DNA of 64,000 nt from CBCOTE01 sp965112965 (lineage in GTDB: Bacteria > Desulfobacterota > Desulfovibrionia > Desulfovibrionales > Desulfovibrionaceae), in contig CBCOTE010000019.1 in assembly GCA_965112965.1 (NCBI GenBank), positions 248,001-312,000 of the forward strand, read 5' to 3'. Within the stretch, counting starts at the first letter, position 1, and each line of letters starts with the position of its first letter. Shown in pieces: positions 51,934 to 60,437 of this stretch. The translations under genes were made by a program, and so were the position numbers. The notes under the pieces were generated by a model, which was given only the letters and a program-made list of their open reading frames with translations, did not search any database and was not told the origin of the DNA.

Positions 51934-54495
51934 TATGTATTATGCACAGCTTACATAAGATGTCACCATCGGTCTATGCAGACGGTACGCATCTCTCCGT
52001 CAGAGTAAGCCGTGGCAAAAAAATATCGGCTGGGCCCTACCAAAGACGCCGACGAAAAAAACATATGAAGACTATTTTTTTAGTGTCGTAATCTGCCCCT
52101 AGGCTGATGGATGCCCAATGCTATGTTAGAGCTGATTATTGAAGCGATGGAGCACAGTATGTAGAACTGTTCTCCGTGGCCAGGGTTGAGTTTTATTTTT
52201 TTTGTGTAGTACGCCACGGCACAGTACGTACGAGATATTGTAGCCAAAGAGATACACTACAAAAAAACAACGAGTTCGCTGCAGTCAAGGAATGCCTCCG
52301 AACAGCCTAATATAGGCCAGTGAGCAAATATTCTTAGAATATGGCGGCGAAAAAGAGTAAATATATTGCCACGAAATAGATATGGGTACGGGCAATATTC
52401 ACTGGCTGACAGTATTAACCCAACTCAAAAAAAGCAGCGTAAAATAAAGCTATCCTCCACAACTCCTTTGTCCATACTCTTCATACCGCAGCCGCCGGAA
52501 TGAGACATGCTTCGCCGATGTGAAACACTATCTTTTCTTGCGGTATTTCGGCTAAAATGAAAAATCTTTATCATCCCGGTACCTATTTCCAGGGTTCTAC
52601 ACTATGGATCGCTAACCATAAAATGCTCTACCAAATACCCCCTCCTAGGCCACGGGTCTCAGTGTCTTTTTTTCATATCCAAAGTCCCAGGCCGAACTAA
52701 TGGTCTTACACCTACGCACCTCATTACTTCTGGCCTTCTCTAATCTCATCCCAACCATTACTGTCCCATACCGTTCACCATGAACGCCCAAGCCACGAGG
52801 CAAGCCCTAGCAAAGTCTACCACTCCATAGCTGCCTCGACCTCTTTCATCCTCTATCCGAAGCATCAAAGCAGTTAAATTTATTCTGACTAGCAACCGGC
52901 TAAACGTGAATAATACCTTACCCTGCCCAAGGGCGCTCTATGCTCAGATCTAACCCGAACACGCCGCAATATTCTATACTCCACCTTCCTCTGTCACGCC
53001 ATGGCCGGATTCTTCCACTGCTACGACCTGCTCTCCCGCTCTCCATGCTGGCGTTGTAAACAATGATTGCTCATGACCTATCGCTGCTTCTGACCTACAC
53101 CGGCCCAGCCCGCTCATCACCACTGAAAAAATAGAAGACTACATCTCGGCGGCAGCTTAATCTTGGACCTGAGCCATATAGAGCATCGATGCAGGAATGC
53201 CGTCGACGCCCCATATGGCCGGATGCCCTAGCGGTGCTAATCTCACTGGCCAAGCTGCTCACCATGTTTCTGGCCCAAGAAACTATCAATCTGAACCAGG
53301 CAAAAAACTGTAAATATTTTTCGTCCTCGTCATCGTCCATATTACGACGGTATCGGGGCTATTTAGGAGCTAATATGAATAATGTGTCGCCATATACTAA
53401 CTTAAACCATACACGTCAACATGACCGTAATTTAAGGCCAGCGACACAACCAAGGCCGTGACCAAAATCCTGAGCTCCGGCAGAATAAACCTTCATGAAG
53501 GCTATAAACGCTACTGCATCTGGCCTGAATCTGGAACATACGCCTATTTATCTCACCGACCAGCCACTCAGTCCAAACCACTAACGCAATGACATAGCCT
53601 AACTAACCACTTCGCTTAAAGTTAACCTTAAATGGCACATTACCAGAATCGCAACATATAACTCGATTACCTGACCAGATGCAGGCGGATTCAAAGCCCG
53701 GACATCTGGCTCAGCCGGCTACCAACTAACCGCCGCGGCATTGCAGGATAGTCAATATTTGGTAGCCGTTATGATATCCCCACCTTGGCAATAAAAAATA
53801 CGGCAACCTACAACTTAATAAGATAGTCGACTGAAACGGTATAAAATAGAGCGAAGTACGGATTGGTCCTGACCAAATTCAAGAATGCAGCATGGCTAGT
53901 AATTAAGAGAATTCGGGAAACAAAAAATAACATATAATACCTGTGACCATCAAAAAAACCACCGAACTTGGCTCGAGGCCACCAAGGTAAAAGTTAACCA
54001 CATGAAGATAATAAATCCGAGCCGGAGTTAGGACAGGCGAAGCAAGCCATACTGTTCATGATTTTTTTTCTGTAGTCTAGAGAACAAACGACTGCAGTTT
54101 AACGATAAAAAAACTGCAATCCAACTCGTTTATTCCAAATTTGTAGCTCAAAAATAAGACCTATACGCTCTATTTCGATCCCTACGGAATACTTTGCCAC
54201 AGTATCTATATAAAAATATGTAGTTGTAATTGCTAGCGAAGTAGTATCACGCTATTTTTAACGTATTACAATGGTTGCGAACGATCAAAACATAAGACCA
54301 GAAAGTGCTGTTCTGAACGATAGAAACTTTGACTAATGTCTTTTGTCAAGACAGAGTTCATAAAGTTCACTAAAAATGCTGCCATCCAGGCTGTCTTAAC
54401 AATCAGTCGTGAAGCGCCCGCCTATCTTCCAGGACCGGAAGAGAAAATCAGCCACGCCAGTTATTTTATAATTTTGACCAGTTCAGCCAAACTAT

Positions 54496-54533
54496 GCTGC
54501 TAGTCTGTGCTAAAGATTTAGCAGCACTTTTTT
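54496..54533 (+). terminator. orphan Rho-independent terminator-like hairpin
   Basis: Arms GCTGCTA (54496-54502) and TAGCAGC (54519-54525) followed by AC and six T (54528-54533). An inner palindrome TGCTAAA-GA-TTTAGCA overlaps it, so two alternative hairpins are possible. No intact + strand gene ends upstream, so it probably terminated a gene now lost. It also insulates the heat-shock operon. Confidence 0.6.
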
Positions 54534-54863
54534 ACTTTTCTTTGTAACCCAACAATTATGCAAGCGGAATATGCTGGATGAACTGCAGAATGCATGATAT
54601 AAATCTAGTCGTATTATAGTAAAAATTTTTAACTTAAATAAGGTCTGACTCAGTTTACACTCGCTAAATTATAAAATAAAATACTATAAAGTATAATTTT
54701 TTTAATAATTATCTATCACTAACTTTATTAGTTCGATTTTTTCGAAAAATAGCCTCCAACCGCCGCACCCATATCCTTCTTTAAAGATGATCTATTTATA
54801 TTAGATTCATTAATTTAAAAGTACCATGTGATTGCATTAAAAAAATAAGGTCTGTCGCCTCAG

Positions 54864-54893
54864 TTGACAAAAGCTGGTTTGCTTTTATATAAT
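54864..54893 (+). promoter_or_regulatory. sigma-70-type promoter of the small heat-shock operon
   Basis: A consensus -35 TTGACA (54864-54869) and consensus -10 TATAAT (54888-54893) are separated by 18 bases. The -10 ends 23 bases before the ATG of the first hsp20 gene, leaving a short leader with AAGGAGG. No CIRCE element and no obvious sigma-32 promoter is present, so the operon may be expressed constitutively. Confidence 0.75.
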
Positions 54894-54916
54894 ATAGAAA
54901 ATAAGGAGGAAAGGCT

Positions 54917-55327
54917 ATGGTCATTGACTTCAGTCCATTTTATAATTTTTGTAATAATGTCGATCAGTTGCCACAAGACTACTGGATATCTTCGACAGAG
55001 CGCCTACGCCGTAAGACATATCCTTTGCTAAACATTAGCGATAGTGAAAACGCCCTCAACATCTATTGCGAATTGCCAGGCGTTGAACTAGCGGACATTG
55101 AAATCACCCTGACTGAATCAACGCTATCCATCAAAGGCGAACGCAAGCCTGAAAAAGGCAAATACTACCGCCAGGAGCGACCCTCAGGGATATTTCAGCG
55201 ACTGGTAACGATCAACGCCCCCATTGAACGCAACAAAGTAACTGCCAACCTCAAAAATGGTCTATTAGTCATCGTATTGCCCAAATCACAAGAATCGCTA
55301 CCCCGCAAGATCTCTATTCAAGCCTAG
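54917..55327 (+). CDS. small heat-shock protein, Hsp20/alpha-crystallin family (first copy)
   Basis: ATP-independent chaperone that holds unfolding proteins. 136 residues: a short N-terminal arm (1-35, Phe/Asn-rich), the alpha-crystallin domain (about 36-125) with ELPGVELADIEITL and the hallmark LKNGLLVIVLPKS (111-123), and the C-terminal I-x-I motif in KISIQA (130-135) that links subunits. A strong AAGGAGG lies 7 bases before ATG. It forms an operon with the next gene, 23 bases downstream. The two proteins differ strongly, as in other paired class A/B Hsp20 systems, so they may form mixed oligomers. Confidence 0.93.
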   Translation: MVIDFSPFYNFCNNVDQLPQDYWISSTERLRRKTYPLLNISDSENALNIYCELPGVELADIEITLTESTLSIKGERKPEKGKYYRQERPSGIFQRLVTINAPIERNKVTANLKNGLLVIVLPKSQESLPRKISIQA

Positions 55328-55350
55328 CGGAAACTGAAGGAGGACATGCC

Positions 55351-55728
55351 ATGTCTGAAGTGGTAAAAAAAGAAACGACGGAACTGCCCCGGTTCCGGCC
55401 GGATACGGACATTATAGAAATGGAAGACGGATTTCATATCTTCCTGGATATCCCGGGCATCGACAAAAATATTCTGAACATCGACATGCACGACAACGAA
55501 GTGACCATCAGCGGCCGCACACACTATGGCGTCGGTCAATCCCGAGAAGAAATGGATAAGTATCTGCACTTTGAGTTCGGTCACTGCGAATATCGACGGA
55601 GTTTCACACTTTCCGATGAAATCGACCGGGAGCATATCTCTGCGCAACTAAAAAATGGCGTGCTCGAATTATATCTGCCTAAATCCGAGAAGATGCTTCC
55701 CAAACGTATCAGTATCCGCGAAGGATAG
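55351..55728 (+). CDS. small heat-shock protein, Hsp20/alpha-crystallin family (second copy)
   Basis: 125 residues. The alpha-crystallin domain runs from about 17 to 115, with LDIPGIDKNILNIDMHDNEVTI-type strands, the hallmark LKNGVLELYLPKS (100-112) and the C-terminal I-x-I motif in RISIREG. The N-terminal arm is only about 16 residues, much shorter than in the first copy, which should limit its own oligomer size. GGAGGA lies 6-8 bases before ATG. Second gene of the operon, followed 10 bases after the stop by a hairpin. Confidence 0.93.
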   Translation: MSEVVKKETTELPRFRPDTDIIEMEDGFHIFLDIPGIDKNILNIDMHDNEVTISGRTHYGVGQSREEMDKYLHFEFGHCEYRRSFTLSDEIDREHISAQLKNGVLELYLPKSEKMLPKRISIREG

Positions 55729-55738
55729 TATAAAAGTT

Positions 55739-55790
55739 AGGTAAGCTCCAATATAGAGTAAGATAAATTACGATAGTTGGAGCTTTACCT
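55739..55790 (+). terminator. hairpin after the hsp20 operon
   Basis: Arms AGGTAAGCTCCAA (55739-55751) and TTGGAGCTTTACCT (55777-55790) pair fully apart from one extra T in the right arm; the loop is 25 bases. It starts 10 bases after the second stop codon. No T run follows directly, so termination or mRNA 3'-end protection is inferred from position. Confidence 0.6.
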
Positions 55791-56182
55791 TCCCACAGAT
55801 ACGATGATTACACTCATTTTTTCATTTTCAGTGCTCATATATAAGACTTAATCCCAATAAAGTATACTTAATGGATAATATCTTCGGCACTTCTTAAATC
55901 ATTTTTTTTTAGACTAGCTTCCCATTAACTAGCAATGTACAGTACGTACTCTGTAACCTAAGGGTATCTTAGTGTTCAAGGGCGAGAAAAAATCGAGCAT
56001 TCGGAGCCTTCTATCGGGACTTTCTACTTATCCTATGCCGTCAAAAAAAAGATATCGCTGCGACCTTCAACAATAGTCATGCTCACTGTTCATTTGCCCA
56101 AAATAAAGAAATAAAACCAAAATGTATTGTGATCAAACAACTCAACCGATAGCGTCGCCGTCATTTTTCGGCCGAGACTCCG
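55791..56182. other. short gene-free stretch
   Basis: About 390 AT-rich bases between the hsp20 hairpin and the zinc-ribbon gene. No motif, no hairpin and no clear promoter. Confidence 0.5.
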
Positions 56183-56449
56183 GTGGGACTGGTTAAATGC
56201 CTGGATTGCGGCTGGGATATTTCAGACCAAGCCCCACATTGCATCCACTGCGGCCGTCCTAAGGACGCCCTATTGTTACTACCACAGAAGTCCCACGTCC
56301 CCTTACTCAACTTCCTGAGCGCATTATGTTTAGCTACCGGTCTCACTGCTCTGGCCCTGAACTGTCCTACTCCCGCAGCCTGTGCCTTATCGGTCGGGCT
56401 CACTATTGCTGGCATCGCTATCGTCGCTGGTTGGCTCACAAGACGCTGA
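56183..56449 (+). CDS. zinc-ribbon membrane protein
   Basis: 88 residues: an N-terminal zinc ribbon with Cys6-x2-Cys9 and Cys20-x2-Cys23 (the opening VKCLDCGWDISDQAPHCIHC follows the common bacterial zinc-ribbon pattern), then two membrane segments (about 39-57 and 65-85). The start is GTG 56183, chosen because homologous ribbons begin with Met-x-Leu-Val-Lys-Cys; the ribosome binding site is poor. The antisense frame at 56161-56511 is a shadow. No precise function can be given; such proteins are common and largely uncharacterised. It lies upstream of tatD, separated by a strong palindrome. Confidence 0.7.
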   Translation: MGLVKCLDCGWDISDQAPHCIHCGRPKDALLLLPQKSHVPLLNFLSALCLATGLTALALNCPTPAACALSVGLTIAGIAIVAGWLTRR

Positions 56450-56601
56450 AAGACGACCATGTACAAGAAAGACAGGAAGCATCTGAGAAGTGTCCGGAAC
56501 CGCCACAGCAAAACATCAGCCTCACCACTACTAGATCGCAGAATACCAATAACGAACAGGCTAGCGGTTGCCTTGCCCCTACGGAGTGTATAGAGAAGAA
56601 T

Positions 56602-56634
56602 ATCGCGTACGCGTTCCGGCTACGCGTACGCGAT
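56602..56634. repeat. perfect CpG-rich 13-bp inverted repeat
   Basis: Arms ATCGCGTACGCGT (56602-56614) and ACGCGTACGCGAT (56622-56634) are exact reverse complements around a 7-base loop. Each arm is itself built from CGCGTACGCG, so alternative pairings exist. It lies 12 bases before the tatD start codon and after the zinc-ribbon gene. No T run follows. In RNA it would form a very stable hairpin close to the tatD start. Confidence 0.9.
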
Positions 56635-56645
56635 GCATATTGCCC

Positions 56646-57482
56646 ATGTCCAGAAAAAAAAACAAAACTCCGCTCCCTAATCCAGCCGGATTAGGTCTCC
56701 CAGACACCGGCGTAGATACTCATGCCCATCTGAACTTAGAGCCCTTCGTCGATGACCTAGACGCGATCATTTATCGAGCCCGCCTGGCCGGCGTATCCGC
56801 TATCGGCAACGTGTTCCTCGGCCCAGAGGCCTGGAAAACGCATCGTCACCGCTTCGCAACTCATCCCGAAGTCTTCTTCCTTCTTGGAATGCATCCAAAT
56901 GAGGCTAGAAACTTAACCGACGCCACCCTTGAGGCTATGGCCGACGCTTTCCACAGTGACTGCCGGCTCAAAGCCCTCGGCGAGATCGGTATCGACCTCT
57001 TCTGGAATCATTCACCTCGTGAGAAACAGTTTGCCGCCTTTGCCAACCAGCTGACCTTAGCCCGAGATCTCGATCTGCCCGTGGTCATTCACTGTCGTGA
57101 CGCGGTAAACGAAGTGCTTGCCCAGCTCTCCGACCAAGGATTCCAGAACCGCCCACTGCTCTGGCACTGCTTCGAAGGTGGGGCAGATCTGGCTGCAACC
57201 ATTCTGGATAATGGTTGGCACCTATCCGTCCCCGGGTTAATCACTTTTTCTAAAAACTATAACCTACGTAGTGCCGTAACCACTATTCCTCTGGACCGCC
57301 TTATGTTGGAGACCGACTGCCCCTACCTGGCCCCTGCCCCTTACCGTGGTAAACGCAACGAGCCGGCCTTGCTAGGTTTCGTAGCCGTAGCTATAGCCGA
57401 GGCCAAAAATCTCTCTCTAGCCGAAGTCTGGACCGCATGCGGCGATACGGCCTGCCGCTTCTTCGGACTACCAACCAGTTAG
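56646..57482 (+). CDS. tatD: TatD family metal-dependent DNase/hydrolase
   Basis: Cytoplasmic TIM-barrel hydrolase; family members are 3'-5' exonucleases or D-aminoacyl-tRNA deacylase-like enzymes. All metal-binding motifs are present: DTHAHL (His26, His28), GEIGIDLFW (Glu113), VVIHCRDA (His149), LLWHCFEG (His174) and LETDCPYLAPAPYRGKRNEP (Asp224). The frame is open from 56568, but ATG 56646 is chosen because the upstream part runs through the 13-bp palindrome and encodes nothing family-like. The 278-residue product then has a 20-residue basic N-terminal tail before the domain. No clear ribosome binding site precedes it; the hairpin may hinder or time its translation. Probably an operon with the small ORF and ftsY. 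Confidence 0.92.
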   Translation: MSRKKNKTPLPNPAGLGLPDTGVDTHAHLNLEPFVDDLDAIIYRARLAGVSAIGNVFLGPEAWKTHRHRFATHPEVFFLLGMHPNEARNLTDATLEAMADAFHSDCRLKALGEIGIDLFWNHSPREKQFAAFANQLTLARDLDLPVVIHCRDAVNEVLAQLSDQGFQNRPLLWHCFEGGADLAATILDNGWHLSVPGLITFSKNYNLRSAVTTIPLDRLMLETDCPYLAPAPYRGKRNEPALLGFVAVAIAEAKNLSLAEVWTACGDTACRFFGLPTS

Positions 57483-57484
57483 CT

Positions 57485-57610
57485 ATGACCACCCTACCCC
57501 CCCCCGATGCCTCCACTATAGCCAACCTCGGTGCCCTTGATTCCGCCAAATGTCTAGATAAGAATCCTGGATGCGACTTGCTGCAAACTCACCAAACACC
57601 CAATCTATAA
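57485..57610 (+). CDS. possible small ORF between tatD and ftsY
   Basis: 41 codons, ATG 57485 (2 bases after the tatD stop) to TAA 57608-57610, whose last base begins the ftsY ribosome binding site AAAGG. It fills the gap exactly, which suggests translational coupling. The product is Pro/Ala/Leu-rich with three Cys and no motif. It holds a run of nine C (57497-57505), so it may equally be a slipped remnant of a longer gene. No homologue known to me. Confidence 0.35.
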   Translation: MTTLPPPDASTIANLGALDSAKCLDKNPGCDLLQTHQTPNL

Positions 57611-57620
57611 AAGGTAACTA

Positions 57621-59015
57621 ATGAACTTTTTTAATAAGTTAAAAAAATTTTATGATAAAAAGGATACTCAGGTCATTGATACTGCTATCTCAAAAACAGT
57701 AACGACGGCCAGCGTGACTCCTCAAATCACCCCCGTACCAATCACCGAAATTATCGCCTCTCAAGATACCCCTGCCATGACGCTGGCAGCTACGTCAGAA
57801 ATTCAGGCCAACGACCTAACACCATGGCAACAGAACATGCTCGTAGCCTTACGTCAGGCTGAACCACAGCTTTCGATCTGGCTAAAAATTATTCTATCTG
57901 GAATCGACGAAGCCGACGACACCTTCTTTGCCCGCCTAGACTTCCTCTTCAAGGCTTTGGGAACCCCGACCGATGAAGCCGAAGATTTTATCAACTGTTT
58001 CCGTAACTGGCTGGCAGACATGGGGTACGTTCAAATCGCTGAGTTCCAATCAGAGCTCCAGTATCGCCTGGCACTAGCACTGAATCTGGAAGACGAAGAG
58101 GACGAACGCAATTGCCTTATGCTCAAACTCACTGAAAGGCTAAGCAAGACCCGCGAAATCATTACCCGCCGCATCGATAGACTCGTATCATCTCATGTCA
58201 CCCTCAATGACACCTTCTGGGATAATATTAAGGAAGTGCTCATCATGGCTGATGTAGGCCTTGAAATTGCAAACCGACTCACTCAAAATATAAAAAACCG
58301 CGCTAGCAAGGCTAACTGCAACGATGCCGCTGCTTTCAAAAACTTCATGCGCGAGGAGCTGGAGACGACCTTCAACATGCAACGTCGTATTAGCGCGATC
58401 AATCAGCCCGAGGTCGTACTCATAATCGGCGTCAATGGGGTGGGTAAAACTACTACCATCGCCAAGCTAGCATACCGTGAACGCGTGCAGGGCCGTAAAG
58501 TGCTCGTGGCAGCAGGCGACACCTTCCGCGCCGCTGCAGTGCAGCAACTGAACATCTGGGCCAATCGCGTGGGGGCAGATTTTTACAGCAAATGCCAGGA
58601 TGCCGACCCAGCTGCTGTGGCCTACGAGGCCATAGGTCTAGCTATACGCAAAAACTACGACGTTATCTTTATTGATACTGCTGGCCGTCTACATACAAAA
58701 ATTAACCTCATGGACGAGCTACGTAAAATCAAGGCTGTACTCAACAAGAAGCACCCAGGCGCCCCCCACCGTAGCATCCTCGTAGTGGATGCTACTACCG
58801 GCCAAAATGCCATATCCCAGACTAAACTTTTTAATGAGGCCATTGGCGTAGATGAGATCATCCTAACCAAACTCGACGGCACAGCCAAAGGCGGCGTAGT
58901 CGTAGCCATCGCCCTCCAATTCAGCATCCCCATCACCTTCGTCGGCCTCGGCGAAAAGCTAGAAGACCTCCGTCCATTCAATGGCAAGGACTTCGCTCAA
59001 GCCCTACTCGCCTGA
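57621..59015 (+). CDS. ftsY: signal recognition particle receptor FtsY
   Basis: Receptor GTPase that docks ribosome-SRP complexes at the membrane for co-translational insertion. 464 residues: a variable N-terminal region (1-165) that is Thr/Pro-rich at first and partly acidic, the N domain (about 166-255) and the G domain with GVNGVGKTTTIAKLA (270-284), GDTFRAAAVQQL (299-310), DTAGRLH (352-358), TTGQNA (392-397), TKLDGTAKGG (416-425) and the closing VGLGEKLEDLRPF (441-453). AAAGG lies 6 bases before the ATG. Essential in bacteria, and no key residue is altered. The unusually long N-terminal region resembles that of several deltaproteobacterial FtsY proteins. Confidence 0.96.
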   Translation: MNFFNKLKKFYDKKDTQVIDTAISKTVTTASVTPQITPVPITEIIASQDTPAMTLAATSEIQANDLTPWQQNMLVALRQAEPQLSIWLKIILSGIDEADDTFFARLDFLFKALGTPTDEAEDFINCFRNWLADMGYVQIAEFQSELQYRLALALNLEDEEDERNCLMLKLTERLSKTREIITRRIDRLVSSHVTLNDTFWDNIKEVLIMADVGLEIANRLTQNIKNRASKANCNDAAAFKNFMREELETTFNMQRRISAINQPEVVLIIGVNGVGKTTTIAKLAYRERVQGRKVLVAAGDTFRAAAVQQLNIWANRVGADFYSKCQDADPAAVAYEAIGLAIRKNYDVIFIDTAGRLHTKINLMDELRKIKAVLNKKHPGAPHRSILVVDATTGQNAISQTKLFNEAIGVDEIILTKLDGTAKGGVVVAIALQFSIPITFVGLGEKLEDLRPFNGKDFAQALLA

Positions 59016-59034
59016 ACCGTGATAGACGGCGCTA

Positions 59035-59574
59035 CAACGTCTAAAAAAATGAGGACTACCTGTTTAGTGTGCAATTCCTCAGCCGCAGCACCCTGTCCTA
59101 TCTTCTCTGTCACTACCTTAACGGACTTAGGGTCAAACGGTTTATGCGCTTTTGTACTATTGGTTACTCTCATAGCACCCTCCCTGAACCTTCCTAAATA
59201 GCTACAAAAAATCGCGACTCAATTACCTCGTCTTGACTACATCCATCTATTTGATAATACAGGCTTGGCTAACTATAAAAAACTTCAACGAGCTCGATAG
59301 TAATTTCTTTTTCTTACCTACCTTTGACCTCATCCTCATAGACGCATTCAAGAATTTTGGCTCTCCGATCTTTCCTGATCGCTACAAGTAAATAGCTACA
59401 CAACTTCATACAGGCCAACTATTTTTAGCCTCAAACGATCTGGATATAGTCTATAACACGGCTACGCTCTATAGTGGGCCGGTACTCATAATCAACGACA
59501 TCACCAGAAAAAAAATTAAGCTGAATTCTCCATATTCAATACCAAGTATTTTTTTAGCACGGCTGTACCACTAA
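59035..59574 (+). pseudogene. mobB: probable mobB (molybdopterin-guanine dinucleotide adapter) remnant
   Basis: MobB is a P-loop protein that assists attachment of a nucleotide to molybdopterin. Here one frame gives SRSTLSYLLCHYLNGLRVK (compare 'SGKTTL ... L...G..V'), followed by a His-rich HSTLPEP-like stretch. Further on, TFDLILIDAFKNFGSPIFPDR (about 59320-59390) matches 'D.VLVEGFK..P.PKI..R', and LFLASNDLDIVYN resembles the closing strand before the C-terminal part. A last stop is at 59572-59574. At least four stops and several shifts make it dead, and the P-loop Gly-Lys is gone. It starts right after ftsY. The assignment rests on motif order. Confidence 0.45.
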
Positions 59575-60437
59575 TATTATAGCCATGTACCTTACGCGCC
59601 TTATCCTTCCACATTCTTAAGCCGTGTGTTAGTTAACTTTGATGGTACAATAAAAATATGATGTTATCCCATGACAGCGGATAAAACAGCCAGCATGCTC
59701 CGCGCTTCAAGATAAGAGAAATAATCTATTCGGACTGTAGCACTTGTATAAATTTAACCACTTCTTGATATACTAAACTACCGTCTTTCAAGAGAGCGAA
59801 TGCCTTGAGTACGCCATGACCGCAGTACAAAATAAAACTGACAGGACTAATTTATATTTTTTTGACCAATATAATCCAGAACTGCGACTGCCTGTCCTAG
59901 AGTGACACGTCCACCACTTGCGCCTATATCCGGCCGCGACCGCGTAACTGTGGTCAGATCTACTTCAACCCGGCCATCTACTAACCAGGCTATCCAATAC
60001 AAAAAAAACGCGGACAATAAAACTAGAAGGCTTCTTTTATCTTAATCATCATTTAGAAAAAAAATAATAAGAATTCAGGTCCTAAATAATACTTATATTA
60101 AATAAAATAAAATAATTATATTGAAAAACCTAGCTGTTAATATTAATTTTACCATCCCAGTTGCCGGCACTATCTACTACTAAGTGGCCAACTAGACCCA
60201 TTAAACTATCCATAGTTATAATTTTTTCATATGCCACATCAGTAGGCGATTAAAGTTATAGGCCGCGCTTTTTTTATATCATGCCGATCTGTTCAGAGTC
60301 AATAAGGCCTAAAAACGATACACGTCGCTATAGCAGAACGCAGACGGATCCACAATCAGTACCTTGAACAGGCATTGCTGGACGATATAGCCCCACTCAC
60401 TCTTTTAGTAAGCCAAGACAATCGGCAAGACCAGACT
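59575..60437. other. gene-free stretch
   Basis: Decayed A-rich DNA between the mobB remnant and the end of the aldehyde dehydrogenase gene. A 60000-60120 patch is nearly pure A/T. No gene or terminator is supported. Confidence 0.5.

Larger units (their letters stand above)
50377..54495. other. 4.1-kb stretch without an intact gene
   Basis: Mostly A/C-rich decayed DNA. It includes the 64-codon remnant at 50969-51163 and the 39-bp tandem duplication (both listed). From about 52440 to 53460 GC is higher and frames are more open (for example 52757-52880 and 53189-53461), suggesting one or more lost genes that I cannot identify. A T10 run lies near 50456-50465. No RNA gene or IS was seen. Confidence 0.5.

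Noticed and set aside
59019..59201. 60-codon frame starting 3 bases after ftsY as a coupled small gene
   Set aside because: A different frame of the same stretch shows MobB-like motifs, so this frame is probably a by-product of a dead mobB.
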